DNA of 64,000 nt from JAPPHY01 sp034423135 (GCA_034423135.1 DAOUJC010000011.1:1-64000); one strand, 5' to 3'; positions 53,578 through 62,573 are shown, numbered from the stretch's first letter. Program-made: numbers and translations. Notes: generated from the letters alone by a model not told the origin.

Positions 53578-54891
53578 ATGGACTCAGCCACGTCCGGCGT
53601 AGAGGTTCGGCGCCGCCGAAAGCCGCGCATATTCTACGGCTGGTGGATCGTGGGCGGGTGCTTCTCGCTTCAGATGCTGGTGGGATCGCTGATGATCCAC
53701 AGCTTCACCGCGTACTTCCCATTGCTGCAGACGCAGTTCGGCTGGAGCCGGTCCGTGCTGTCCGGCGCTTTCGCGCTATCGCGGGCGGAGAGCGGCCTGC
53801 TGGGGCCTCTCCAGGGCTGGCTCATCGACAAGTTTGGCCCAAGGGTGATGGTGAGAGGAGGCATGCTCCTCTTCGGGCTGGGCTTCATCATGTTCAGCAC
53901 CCTGGATTCCGTGCTGGACTACTACGTGGCTTTCCTCCTGATGGCGCTCGGCTCCAGCGTGGGTGGCTTCCTTACGGTCGCGACAACCGTCGTGAACTGG
54001 TTCGAGAGGCGCAGGGGCGTGGCGATGGGCATTGCCATGAGCGGCTTCGGGATAGGCGGACTGCTGGTCCCGGCGATCGCCTGGTCGCTCACGGAGCTTG
54101 GCTGGAGGCAGACGGCGTTTATATCCGGCGTGGTGATAATCCTGCTTGGCATACCGCTTGGCCAGCTGTTCCGCCAGAGACCGGAGCAGTACGGCCTCTT
54201 GCCCGACGGCGACGCGCCTGATGAGGCGGGCGCAACCGCGACGCAGGCGAACGAGACCCGTGAGCGCACCGGTCCTGCGGCCGACCAGGTGGAAGGCTTC
54301 ACCGCCGCCGAGGCCATGCGCACTCCCGCATTCTGGTTGCTGAGCCTAGGCCACTCGCTTGCGCTTCTCACGGTGGGCGCAGTGTCCCTCCATCTGGTGC
54401 CGCACATTCAGGAGAGCGTGGGGCTTTCCCTCACTGCGGCGTCGGGAGCGGTGGCCGTGATGACGGTGTTCAATATATTCGGACAGATCGGCGGCGGTTT
54501 CCTGGGCGACAGGTTCAGCAAGCGAATGCTGGCGGCTCTGGCCATGCTGGTGCACTCCGTGGCGATGCTGACACTGGCCTTTGCCTCAAGCGTGCCGATG
54601 GTGTACGCGTTCGCGGTGATGCACGGGACGGCTTGGGGCGTGCGCGGGCCAATGATGACTACGATACGCGCGGACTACTTCGGGCGCGCGGCTTTCGCCA
54701 CCATCATGGGGTTCTCCTCGCTGGTCGTGATGCTGGGAATGACGAGCGGGCCGCTGTTTGCCGGCATCCTGGCGGATATATTCGACGGGTACAGGGTGCC
54801 GTTCGTGGTGATCGCGGCGCTCACGGGAATCGGCTCGCTGTTCTTCGCGATAGCAGCGCCGCCGCGCCCGCCTGCCAGAATGCGACGGTAG
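53578..54891 (+). CDS. Major facilitator superfamily transporter
   Basis: A 437-residue, 12-helix transporter. The helix 2-3 loop motif is QGWLIDKFGPRVMV, and the equivalent later loop is GGFLGDRFSKRMLA. The central hydrophilic loop (about 205-245) is acidic and Thr/Ala-rich. The overall pattern, starting RIFYGWWIVGGCF, is close to the oxalate/formate antiporter and monocarboxylate transporter group. Substrate not predictable. A TAGAAT -10-like hexamer lies about 30 bases upstream. Confidence 0.88.
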   Translation: MDSATSGVEVRRRRKPRIFYGWWIVGGCFSLQMLVGSLMIHSFTAYFPLLQTQFGWSRSVLSGAFALSRAESGLLGPLQGWLIDKFGPRVMVRGGMLLFGLGFIMFSTLDSVLDYYVAFLLMALGSSVGGFLTVATTVVNWFERRRGVAMGIAMSGFGIGGLLVPAIAWSLTELGWRQTAFISGVVIILLGIPLGQLFRQRPEQYGLLPDGDAPDEAGATATQANETRERTGPAADQVEGFTAAEAMRTPAFWLLSLGHSLALLTVGAVSLHLVPHIQESVGLSLTAASGAVAVMTVFNIFGQIGGGFLGDRFSKRMLAALAMLVHSVAMLTLAFASSVPMVYAFAVMHGTAWGVRGPMMTTIRADYFGRAAFATIMGFSSLVVMLGMTSGPLFAGILADIFDGYRVPFVVIAALTGIGSLFFAIAAPPRPPARMRR

Positions 54892-54920
54892 CCGGACTCG
54901 CGGCAGGCTAAGGAAGCGGC

Positions 54921-55676
54921 CTAGCTGCTCTCGACCAGCAACGACTGGAGGCGGTCCAGCGTGTCGTTCTCTATGGCGGCTGCCTGGACGTAATCCCTCG
55001 TGCTTCCGTACCTCGAATCGATGTGGTCGAGGGCCCCCACGATGGCGTCAGCCCTGCACTCCAGCATCCTGTCCAGGCGCTCCAAGTTGTAGCCGATCTG
55101 TGCTGCGGCGCTGCGCAGCTCGGCCCTGAGCTCGGACAGGTGGCGCGCCGTCTGCAGGTAGTCCTCCACGACTGCATCGCGGTCGACGCCCACCAGGTCC
55201 AGGAGCACGGCAACCACCAGCCCGGTCCGGTCCTTGCCCGCGGAGCAGTGAACGATGGCTGGTACGGCGCCGCCGTCGGCCAGGACCGACACCACATAGC
55301 CGATCTGGCTCTGACACCTGTCGACTAGCATGAGATACAGCTCTTGCAGCGTTTCAGCGCGGTGCTGATCAATGATGTGAGGCGCAAGCATGGGGAGGTG
55401 TACGTAGCCGACCGCGTCGGAGTAGGCGAAGACGTTGGGCGCCGTGGCGTACTCCTCCTCCGTCCTCAGGTCGATCACGGTCTGCAAGCCGTACTCGGCC
55501 AGGCTGCGTTGAGAGGCTGCGGGCAGCCGATGCAGGCTGTCGGAGCGGAGCAGGGTGTGCCACCGTGTCGTACCTGCGCGGGCGGGATATCCACCCACGT
55601 CCCTGAGGTTGCGCGTACCCTCCAGGGGCCAGTGACGCGAGACCTCTTCTATCAGCGTGGCGGGTTTGATGCTCAT
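54921..55676 (-). CDS. Tyrosine/serine protein phosphatase-like protein
   Basis: A 251-residue protein of the Y_phosphatase3 type. The cysteine phosphatase loop is IVHCSAGKDRTGLVVA (C-x5-R). Before it are NLRDVGGYPARAG and VIDLRTEEEY, which are standard for this group. Such enzymes act on phosphotyrosine, phosphoserine or phosphoinositides. Its ATG overlaps the end of the metallophosphoesterase gene by 4 bases. It is the last gene of the phosphoester operon. Confidence 0.9.
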   Translation of the reverse strand: MSIKPATLIEEVSRHWPLEGTRNLRDVGGYPARAGTTRWHTLLRSDSLHRLPAASQRSLAEYGLQTVIDLRTEEEYATAPNVFAYSDAVGYVHLPMLAPHIIDQHRAETLQELYLMLVDRCQSQIGYVVSVLADGGAVPAIVHCSAGKDRTGLVVAVLLDLVGVDRDAVVEDYLQTARHLSELRAELRSAAAQIGYNLERLDRMLECRADAIVGALDHIDSRYGSTRDYVQAAAIENDTLDRLQSLLVESS

Positions 55677-56602
55677 GCGAGAGCTGCCTCCTTGGCGGAT
55701 TGATTTGTGCCGGCTGCTGCCGCTTGCAGCACCTCCATTCCGGCTACCTTCTGCGCTACGGCGCGGTCGTTTTCGTACCTGAGAATGTGGCGAGGCCCGG
55801 GCAGTATGACGGGATGGACTGCCATGTCGCCTCCGCGGATGCTGATCATGTTGAAGCCGGAGCCTGCGATGGTGCGCAGCCCGTTCTGCGAGCTTGGGTC
55901 GCAGAAGTCCACCACGCCCGGCGCAGTCGCCGATATGGTGTCGCCGAACTTGCCGACGCTGGGATAGTGCGTGTGGCCCGTGAGGAGGCCGTTGACGGAG
56001 TGGCCGCTGATCACCTCCCCGAGCTCTTCGCTGTCGTCCAGCTTGTAGTGGTCAACCCACGTTGCCCCCGTGTGGTTGGGCGGGTGGTGAAAGGCGAGGA
56101 CCGTGCCAAGCGGAGGCTCCGGCTCCGCAAGCGTTCGATCCAGCCACTGCAGCTGGCCTTGGCCTAGCTCACCGTGACCTCTGCTGTTCTGCACCAGCGA
56201 GTCCAGCACCACGATCCTCAGTCCGCCTACGATAGACGTGTAGCAGTACCTCTCTTCGTCGTCGCAGTGGCGGCCCTTGAAGACGCGGTAGAAGTTGTCC
56301 CGGTTGTCGTGGTTGCCGAGAGTGAGCAGCACCGGGAAGCCCTCGTCTTCGACCTCCGCCACCAGGTCCATGAGCCTGCTGTAGCTCTCGAACTCGCCGC
56401 GCTCAGAGAGATCGCCCGTGATCACGAAGAACGCAGGCTCAACGTCCAGCGCCCTCGCCGCTGCCACAACGCGACGGAAGTTGTTTGCGGGACCGTCGCC
56501 CTCGTACAGCCCCCTGGGCGGCGGGATGATGTGCGTGTCGCTAAGGTGAATGAAGTACAGGCTGTCTGGTCCGGTTCCGTTCGCTATCGAGTTTGGATCC
56601 AT
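55673..56602 (-). CDS. Calcineurin-like metallophosphoesterase (CpdA-like)
   Basis: A 309-residue binuclear metal phosphoesterase with IHLSDTHI, VITGDLSERGE, LLTLGNHDN, LAFHHPPNHTG and LLTGHTHYPS, the motif series of the cAMP phosphodiesterase/GpdQ group. ATG 56602 (MDPNSIANGTG) is chosen; codons further upstream are Pro/Arg-rich and lie inside the preceding gene. It overlaps that gene by 62 bases and the following phosphatase gene by 4. Confidence 0.9.
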   Translation of the reverse strand: MDPNSIANGTGPDSLYFIHLSDTHIIPPPRGLYEGDGPANNFRRVVAAARALDVEPAFFVITGDLSERGEFESYSRLMDLVAEVEDEGFPVLLTLGNHDNRDNFYRVFKGRHCDDEERYCYTSIVGGLRIVVLDSLVQNSRGHGELGQGQLQWLDRTLAEPEPPLGTVLAFHHPPNHTGATWVDHYKLDDSEELGEVISGHSVNGLLTGHTHYPSVGKFGDTISATAPGVVDFCDPSSQNGLRTIAGSGFNMISIRGGDMAVHPVILPGPRHILRYENDRAVAQKVAGMEVLQAAAAGTNQSAKEAALA

Positions 56603-57038
56603 AGAGGGCTGTCGCCTCCTTGCTGGAGATGTCCGCACTAATCCAGGCCATGATGGCCTGGGCGGTCGCAGTGTTGGTGGCCAGGGGAATGTTGGCCAGG
56701 TCACAGGCGCGGGATAGAGCGTGAAGCGTCGCGTCGGAGCTGGGGGCAGCGTGCGGGTCCCGCAGGTACAGGACGGCGTCAAGCGAGCCGCCTACGGCAA
56801 GGGCGGCCACGTGCATGTCGCCGCCGTGAACGTCATCGGCGGAGCTCACCACCGGCAGTCCCACCTCTCGAACGCAGTCGAGAGCAGCGCCCGAGGTGGC
56901 AACCAGCGGGCAGCGCTCCAGCAGGTGTACGAAACGGCAGAGCAGGGCGAGGAGGTCGCGGCGGCTGCCTTCATGGGCGACAATCGCAATTGTGGGACCG
57001 CTGGAGCTGCTTGGAAGTGGTCTTGACCCCATGTTCAT
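56541..57038 (-). CDS. Methylglyoxal synthase-like protein
   Basis: A 165-residue MGS-fold protein: PTIAIVAHEGSRRDLLALLC (His equivalent to E. coli H19), GGDMHVAALAVGGSLDAVLY (D71 equivalent), LRDPHAAPSSDATLHALSRA (D91 equivalent) and IPLATNTATAQAIM. Aligned by eye to E. coli MgsA, H98 becomes Ser and D101 becomes Thr, both active-site positions, so activity on dihydroxyacetone phosphate is uncertain. The start is ATG 57038 or 57032. It lies between a HAD hydrolase and a metallophosphoesterase, overlapping the latter by 62 bases. Confidence 0.75.
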   Translation of the reverse strand: MNMGSRPLPSSSSGPTIAIVAHEGSRRDLLALLCRFVHLLERCPLVATSGAALDCVREVGLPVVSSADDVHGGDMHVAALAVGGSLDAVLYLRDPHAAPSSDATLHALSRACDLANIPLATNTATAQAIMAWISADISSKEATALYGSKLDSERNRTRQPVLHSP

Positions 57039-57087
57039 CTCGCGCAGTGTCTCCCTTCTCGATGGGCCTTTCGCCGGTCTTGCTTGC

Positions 57088-57879
57088 TCAGAAGCCGACC
57101 TCCGTGCCGGCGGTAAGGGCTTCTCCGTACTTCTCCTCGAGGAACGGCAAGAGGTCTGCGATGGAGTCAAGGATCACGCTGGCGAACGGCAGGAGCGTGT
57201 CCTCAACTCCCACTCCTGTCAGCACGCCAATAGCGAGGGCTGCTCCTGCCCGCACGGCCATCTCCATGTCCACGCGTGAGTCGCCGACGTAGGCCACCGA
57301 TTCCGGTGCGATGCCGTGCTCGTCGCAGAACCTGAACATAGTGCGAGGGTCTGGCTTGTATGGCTCGCCTTCGCGGTACCCGGAGTAGTAGTCGAGCTTG
57401 TGGAAGACGCCGAGCTGTTGGAGCTGCTCGCGGCCTGTTTCCTCGGTGTCGTTGGTGATGACGCCGACGGCTAGCCCCATTCGGTGGAGCGCATCAAACA
57501 GCTCGTGTAAGTCCACGATGGGCTGCGGAACACGGCTGCGAGGGAATGCCAGCATGTGGCGCAGGTACGATTGTGTGCTGGCCCTGCGGTCGTGCGAGAC
57601 GCCGGCGCGGTCGAAAATGCTGCCCAGCCTGGAGATCGTGTCTTGCAGCGGCAGCGAGCCGAGTGTGCCGTGTCGGGTGAGTGCGCCGCTTCTGTCGATG
57701 CCCAGCGAGTCTCGTAGCTCCGGGCCGATGGCAGGGTAGTTAGTCTCGACGGCGTCGATGGCCCGTGCAGCTCTCGGCAGCCAGGGACCGAAGTAGTCCA
57801 CCAGGGTGCCGTCCTTGTCGAACAGGACCGCCTTGAGGGCGGAGGCTTCACCGGTTGTGCGGGTTGCTATCTGTGCCAC
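57088..57879 (-). CDS. HAD family hydrolase, phosphoglycolate phosphatase-like
   Basis: A 263-residue haloacid dehalogenase-superfamily phosphatase. Motif I is VLFDKDGTLVDYF (D21, D23), motif II is VGVITNDTEE, motif III Lys is in EPYKPDPRTMF, and motif IV is AYVGDSRVDMEMA. The helical cap between motifs I and II is of the Gph type. It is the first gene of the four-gene phosphoester operon. Confidence 0.9.
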   Translation of the reverse strand: MAQIATRTTGEASALKAVLFDKDGTLVDYFGPWLPRAARAIDAVETNYPAIGPELRDSLGIDRSGALTRHGTLGSLPLQDTISRLGSIFDRAGVSHDRRASTQSYLRHMLAFPRSRVPQPIVDLHELFDALHRMGLAVGVITNDTEETGREQLQQLGVFHKLDYYSGYREGEPYKPDPRTMFRFCDEHGIAPESVAYVGDSRVDMEMAVRAGAALAIGVLTGVGVEDTLLPFASVILDSIADLLPFLEEKYGEALTAGTEVGF

Positions 57880-58184
57880 TGATGGCGCTCGTGTCTGGGG
57901 GCCTGCCTGCTTGGAGCTGGTGTTTCGGCCTTCGTGTACATCCCAGAAATCTCTCTACTCAAGCTGACGATAGCACGGGCGACATGGCCTGTGGTTATGG
58001 GAGCGTTAACGACGGCTTAAGTGTCGGTGAAGCTGCGGTTAAGGGCGCGCCGTGCGGTGGCGTGAGCGACGCTCACTGGAGAGGGGCATAGGTGTGGACA
58101 GGTGGGCGGGTGGTGGGAGCCTTGGGCCTCCATAATCTTGGGTATTCATATGGCAGTCTCAGCTCCTTCGCTAGACAAAGGTCA
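57880..58184. other. Intergenic region, no gene seen
   Basis: Holds the upstream side of the HAD operon and the downstream end of the 127-residue membrane gene. No clear promoter pair, hairpin or coding frame was found. Confidence 0.4.
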
Positions 58185-58568
58185 TCAGACAGCAAACAGC
58201 TTGATCAATGCGCGTACCAAGACGACCACCATAATGATTCCTCCGACACTGGCGACCACGATGGGTGTTAGTTCCCGACCTCGACTTTGGTTATTGTTGG
58301 TGGATATCAGGACCGCGGTGAGGTAGGCGGGAAGCACGAAGGCGATTGCCGCACCGATTCCGGCCACAAATCCTGCCCAGGCGTCTGCGCGGCATTCCTC
58401 AGTGCTTCTCTCGCCTTCGATGAGTTGATCTTCCCCTCCCCAATGCGCCCTCTCACACTGGCCAATAGGCCACTCAAAGGCGTAGACACCCCACGTCACC
58501 CACCCGGCAAGGAAACCAGCGACGATGCCGACGAGAAGGATGATGTACCCGGGCTTTGAGATACTCAA
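58185..58568 (-). CDS. Membrane protein, unknown
   Basis: A 127-residue protein with three hydrophobic segments (about 8-28, 65-88, 100-121). The exported loop between the first two has two Cys (QCERAHW and EECRADA). Its start must be TTG (58568), since no other start precedes the first helix. Family not recognised. Confidence 0.6.
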   Translation of the reverse strand: MSISKPGYIILLVGIVAGFLAGWVTWGVYAFEWPIGQCERAHWGGEDQLIEGERSTEECRADAWAGFVAGIGAAIAFVLPAYLTAVLISTNNNQSRGRELTPIVVASVGGIIMVVVLVRALIKLFAV

Positions 58569-58622
58569 TATGGTTTGTCCCTTTCCGGCTCTTTGGGGGC
58601 TCTGCCCCTTTGTAGTGTAGCA

Positions 58623-59468
58623 TTAGGATGGCGGCCGAATCTCCACCGGCACGCTGTACCTGTAGTGCTCCGTGACATCCGTGCTGAGTTTCGGGAGAAT
58701 TGCGTATGCAGACTCAGGCACGTTCGTGTCGGTGCTCACCCACTGCCGTTCGATGCGCCGGATCTCGCTGTTGTCCTCGCGGAGCCAGTACACGTTCGTA
58801 ACTTGCTGGTTCGCTGATGCTACCAGCAGAGAGTCTATGTAGTCTTCCTTCGAGAATCCCTCTGGGAACCCCTCGGGAAGCTCCAACTCGCCCGATTCGG
58901 CGAGCTGGAGTGCGCGGTCGAGTGGGTTTCGCATAGCGCGGAACCGCCTGTAGGGGACCCCGTCGATCGACTCAGGCTCCATCTCCACAACGTCGCCCAA
59001 CACAAACATGCCCTCGACGTCAATGCCGATGGCCCTGGAGCGGAGGTTGATACCGCACAGGTCGCCGCATTCGCCCATTGCCTGCCACTCTCCGGGGCCG
59101 TCGGAGGTATCCATCTTCTCGTACCGGACATTGTCGTGTATCACAGTTTCAATGCTGCACTGGCGCGCGTCTCGTGTATAGGGGTAGGTACAGCCCTCGT
59201 ACCACTGACGCCAGAGCAGGTCGCCGGTGTGGGTGCGCACAGCCTCGGCCTGCCAGCGGTGGACGTCTCCATTGAGCATGGTCACGGCGCCCGATGAGGT
59301 GGAGCGGATGGTGACGGACTGGTTGTTCTGGACTTGTGCCAGCAGTGCCCGTTGCAGGAACGCCTCCGCGCTCGATTCCCGCCCTTGGCCGATGGACGCG
59401 AGCGCCGCGATGACGCCGGTCGCGAGAACTGCGATTGCCGTGACCGGAAGCCATCCCGTTCTCGACAT
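58623..59468 (-). CDS. Exported protein, unknown
   Basis: A 281-residue protein with an N-terminal signal anchor or signal peptide (WLPVTAIAVLATGVIAALAS) and a soluble domain with four Cys in two pairs (EGCTYPYTRDARQC, GECGDLCG) that may form disulphides. The beta-rich body, with a repeating E-W-Q/Y-R pattern, recalls LolA/LppX-type lipid carriers, but the likeness is weak. Unknown function. Confidence 0.6.
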   Translation of the reverse strand: MSRTGWLPVTAIAVLATGVIAALASIGQGRESSAEAFLQRALLAQVQNNQSVTIRSTSSGAVTMLNGDVHRWQAEAVRTHTGDLLWRQWYEGCTYPYTRDARQCSIETVIHDNVRYEKMDTSDGPGEWQAMGECGDLCGINLRSRAIGIDVEGMFVLGDVVEMEPESIDGVPYRRFRAMRNPLDRALQLAESGELELPEGFPEGFSKEDYIDSLLVASANQQVTNVYWLREDNSEIRRIERQWVSTDTNVPESAYAILPKLSTDVTEHYRYSVPVEIRPPS

Positions 59469-59527
59469 CTGTGGCCTCCCGGAGTCGCTACGGCCAATGG
59501 GGGGTATGGTGACTTGGCACTGGAAGG

Positions 59528-59604
59528 TGGTACGCCCGGAGGGATTCGAACCCCCGACCCTCGGTTCCGAAGACCGATGCTCTTGTCCGCTGAGCTACGG
59601 GCGC
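59528..59604 (-). tRNA. tRNA-Arg(UCG)
   Basis: Reads GCGCCCGTAGCTCAG from 59604, with a full cloverleaf. The anticodon stem TCGGT/ACCGA encloses loop CTTCGGA, giving anticodon TCG (codon CGA, Arg). The T loop is TTCGAAT with a GGGGG/CCCTC stem, and CCA is encoded at 59530-59528. The acceptor stem has a G-U pair at position 1-72 instead of the usual G-C. Confidence 0.93.
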
Positions 59605-59720
59605 ACGGGTGACGGACCGGCCGTCGCAAGTGCAATTATCGCATGTTTCAGAAGCGTGCGCCAACGGCCCGCTCCTTGAGAGTGCATATGGAGCCGCTCG
59701 TCCGGCGGCTTTCAAACCCT

Positions 59721-59762
59721 CTTCCCCCTTGATGGGGGAAGATTGAGATGGGGGTGAACCGT
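59721..59762. repeat. Dispersed repeat, family 3, copy b
   Basis: Hairpin CTTCCCCC-ttgat-GGGGGAAG (59721-59741) followed by ATTGAGATGGGGGTGAACC. It is the inverted counterpart of 35824-35857. Confidence 0.65.
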
Positions 59763-59796
59763 GCGTGGACTGTCGGCCTGATTGCCCCCATCCTAA

Positions 59797-59820
59797 CCTT
59801 CCCCCGCAGACGGGGGAAGG
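59797..59820. repeat. GC-rich hairpin related to family 3
   Basis: CCTTCCCCCG-caga-CGGGGGAAGG, a perfect 10-bp stem, 35 bases after the family 3 copy. Together they may form a composite element in front of the Gfo/Idh/MocA gene. Confidence 0.55.
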
Positions 59821-59975
59821 GACTATGGGTCGCGCCAACGGCCCGGCCCTGACCCGGCGTGTGCTATACTCTCGAATGGCGAGGCCATCCGCCGCCGCGG
59901 TCACCTGCGGCGCGTTTCGATTGGAAGCTGGGCGTGGCCGCGCCCAAACCACTAGCAACCTTCACAGGAGGAGCC

Positions 59976-61058
59976 ATGTCTGAGCAGAAGATTCGCGTGG
60001 GTGTCATCGGGGCCAACGTGAGCTACGGATGGGGTCTCAGGGCGCACCTTCCCGCCATCCTCGCGCTGCCGGAGTTCGAGCTTGCAGCCGTCTGCACCTC
60101 CAGGCCGGAGACAGCGGCCGCATCGCAGGAACAGTTCGGCGCGCGGCTGGCGTTCCACGACTATCACGAGATGGTTGAGTGCCCGGACGTGGACCTGGTC
60201 GCCGTTGTCGTTCGCGTGCCACACCACTACGATATGACCGTGGCTGCCCTCAATGCCGGCAAGCACGTGTTCACGGAGTGGCCGCTGGGCGCCAACCTGG
60301 CGCAGGCGCAGGAGATGGCGGACCTCGCACGCGAGAAGGGCGTACGCACGCTGGCCGGGATGCAGAGGCGCTGCTCGCCGCTATACCTGCGCGTACAGGA
60401 ACTAGTGGAGGAGGGCTACATCGGCGACGTGGTGTCGTGCCACCTGACCGTGATGGGCACCGGCGGCACGTCCCGCACCTCCGACCGCGCGTGGATGGGC
60501 GATGCGGCCAACGGCGCCAACACCATGTCCATATCCTTCGGTCACGCCATCGACGCGCTCACCATGTGCGTGGGCGACTTTGCCGAGGTCTCAGGCGTGG
60601 TGAGCACGCAGGTTGAGAGCTGGATGCTAACGGACACAGGCGGCCACGTGGACGTGACCTCACCGGACAACGTCATCGTCAGCGGGCGGCTTGCGAGCGG
60701 AGGCGTCGTATCCGCTCACGTGGCGTCGCAGCCGGTGCTGGGCAGCGGGCAGAGGCTAGAGATCTACGGACGCGAGGGCACGCTTGTGGTGGACAGCGGC
60801 GAGAGCCGGCTGCTGGGCGCGCGTGCGGGCGAGGCCGTGCTGGATGAGCTGCCAGTTCCCGACAGATTGGCGTGGGTGCCCGCGGACGTTCCGGAAGGAC
60901 CTGCTTTCAACGTAGCGCAGATGTACCGGCGGTTCGCTGAGGCAATCCGTTCCGGCGGCAGCGCAGAGCCGGACTTCGACGCTGCGGTGAAGCTCCACGA
61001 GCTCATCGACGCCATACGCAGGGCCTCCGAGACGGGCGAGCGGCAGAGCGTGGGCTGA
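59976..61058 (+). CDS. Gfo/Idh/MocA family NAD(P)-dependent oxidoreductase
   Basis: A 360-residue sugar or inositol dehydrogenase-like protein. The N-terminal Rossmann domain begins VGVIGANVSYGWGLRAHLP (GxxGxxx variant). The catalytic segment usually reading EKP is TEWPLGANLAQA, so Trp replaces Lys. The C-terminal domain has an intact beta-sheet pattern. AGGAGGAG precedes ATG 59976. The loss of the catalytic Lys suggests a divergent reaction or a non-enzymatic role. Substrate unknown. Confidence 0.88.
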   Translation: MSEQKIRVGVIGANVSYGWGLRAHLPAILALPEFELAAVCTSRPETAAASQEQFGARLAFHDYHEMVECPDVDLVAVVVRVPHHYDMTVAALNAGKHVFTEWPLGANLAQAQEMADLAREKGVRTLAGMQRRCSPLYLRVQELVEEGYIGDVVSCHLTVMGTGGTSRTSDRAWMGDAANGANTMSISFGHAIDALTMCVGDFAEVSGVVSTQVESWMLTDTGGHVDVTSPDNVIVSGRLASGGVVSAHVASQPVLGSGQRLEIYGREGTLVVDSGESRLLGARAGEAVLDELPVPDRLAWVPADVPEGPAFNVAQMYRRFAEAIRSGGSAEPDFDAAVKLHELIDAIRRASETGERQSVG

Positions 61059-61095
61059 TTGCGCTGCCGCAAGCCGCGGCTATTAGGGCGCCCTT

Positions 61096-61168
61096 TCATT
61101 CCTGCGGAAGCAGGAATCCAGGACATCCCAAATAGATGGAGATAGATTCCCGCTTTCGCGGGAATGAC
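61096..61168. repeat. Two-hairpin element, family 2, copy D
   Basis: ATTCCTGC-ggaa-GCAGGAAT (61098-61117), a 28-base spacer, then ATTCCCGC-tttc-GCGGGAAT (61146-61165) ending AATGAC. Same layout as the copy at 735-802. Located between convergent genes. Confidence 0.7.
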
Positions 61169-61216
61169 GAAAAGCGTATTGCCTCTGAGATGCCGCCGTA
61201 GCTACGCAATAGTCCC

Positions 61217-62512
61217 CTATTGGGGCAGGTGGCGGTTGAAGAAGTCCAGCACGCGGAGCGCGTACTCTTCCGGCTCAATGTCCACGCCCTCCGCGTGGGC
61301 CGCTCCATCGATGAGCCACAGCGGCTCCTTTGGCTCGCCGGCCTCTGCGTGAAGGGCAATCCCGTCCTCCGGCACAATCGTCACGTCGTCCTGGCCGTGA
61401 ATGATGAACACCGCGCGGGGGCTGATGCTCGCCACGTAGTCCGCCGGGACCACGTCGTCCGAGCTGATTCCTAGGCGCTGCTCGAGGATGAACACGGTGA
61501 CGGGTGCGAAGGGGAAGGCGGGCAGGTTGATGAAGTGCTCAAAGCTGCTGGCGACCGCGCTGTCGACGCTGCTGAAGGCGGACTCAGACACCACTGCCTT
61601 GATCTCCGGCATGTCCGCGGCCGCAATGATTGCCGTTGCGCCTCCCATTGAAACGCCCAGCACGCCCACGCTGTCGCCGTCTGCGTTTGGCCTCTGCTGC
61701 AGGTAGCGCACTGCGCCTTCCACGTCGCCGCGCTCGTGATAGCCGAACGAGGTGTCCTCGCCTTCGCTTTCGCCGCGGCTGCGCTGGTCGAACAGCAGCG
61801 TCGAGTAGCCGGCTTCGTGGAGGAAGTCGGCGTGGGGCAGCATCTGGTGGCGGTCTTCCCCGAAGCCGTGGAGGAGCACGATGGTCCGGGGCGAAGTGCC
61901 CGGGATGAACCAGCCCGAAAGGACGGTGCCGTCCGCGCTTGGGAACTCAACGTCCTCCACCGCCGCCTCGAGCGCGGGGTATTCCTCTAACAGGGGCAGG
62001 TCGTCAGGAGGCGCAGGGTGCAGGCCGCGCTCGGAACCGACCCAACCCACTGCGGCGAGCACCAACACGCTCAGCACGGCGGATGCGGCCAGGTACGAGG
62101 TCGACAGCTTGCGGAAGCGAGTCCATCGCCTTGCCAGTCTGGCCAGGAACACCAGTGGCGCCGGAGCGAAGAGCCACAGCACGGCGAGTGCCGGGATGGA
62201 CGATGCGGCGGTGGCGGTAATGCCGTGCAGTGCGCCGACGGCCAGAAAGAGCAGAGCTCCGGCAATCGCGGCCGCCGCTTTCGCCCGCGTCCACCGCCTG
62301 GACGCTCTGGCGGCGGGCGCATTGGGTTGTCGCGGCGGGCCGGAGGCCGATCTCCGCCGCCTGCGCTGGCCAAAGAGCCACGCCACGGCCGCGGCCGTGC
62401 CCAGAATCGCAAGCGACCTGGGCCAGCCGATCAGCGCGCACAGGCGGAACAGGAGCACGACGACCACTGCGGCTGACTGCACCGCCCAGCCCGCTGCGCG
62501 AGTCGCGACCAT
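61217..62512 (-). CDS. Membrane-anchored alpha/beta hydrolase
   Basis: A 431-residue protein from ATG 62512 (GTG 62524 is an alternative). The first 165 residues hold about four membrane helices separated by Arg-rich loops. The rest is an alpha/beta-hydrolase domain: VLLHGFGEDRHQM (oxyanion HG), nucleophile Ser in VLGVSMGGATA, Asp in FIIHGQDDVT and His in IDGAAHAEG. It resembles bacterial serine aminopeptidase/acylglycerol lipase-like proteins placed in the membrane. Substrate unknown. Confidence 0.85.
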   Translation of the reverse strand: MVATRAAGWAVQSAAVVVVLLFRLCALIGWPRSLAILGTAAAVAWLFGQRRRRRSASGPPRQPNAPAARASRRWTRAKAAAAIAGALLFLAVGALHGITATAASSIPALAVLWLFAPAPLVFLARLARRWTRFRKLSTSYLAASAVLSVLVLAAVGWVGSERGLHPAPPDDLPLLEEYPALEAAVEDVEFPSADGTVLSGWFIPGTSPRTIVLLHGFGEDRHQMLPHADFLHEAGYSTLLFDQRSRGESEGEDTSFGYHERGDVEGAVRYLQQRPNADGDSVGVLGVSMGGATAIIAAADMPEIKAVVSESAFSSVDSAVASSFEHFINLPAFPFAPVTVFILEQRLGISSDDVVPADYVASISPRAVFIIHGQDDVTIVPEDGIALHAEAGEPKEPLWLIDGAAHAEGVDIEPEEYALRVLDFFNRHLPQ

Positions 62513-62573
62513 GAGAGTGTTCACGCATCGAATCTTAGCGAGGTTGGCCCCGCTATGCAATCTGTCGCAGGTG

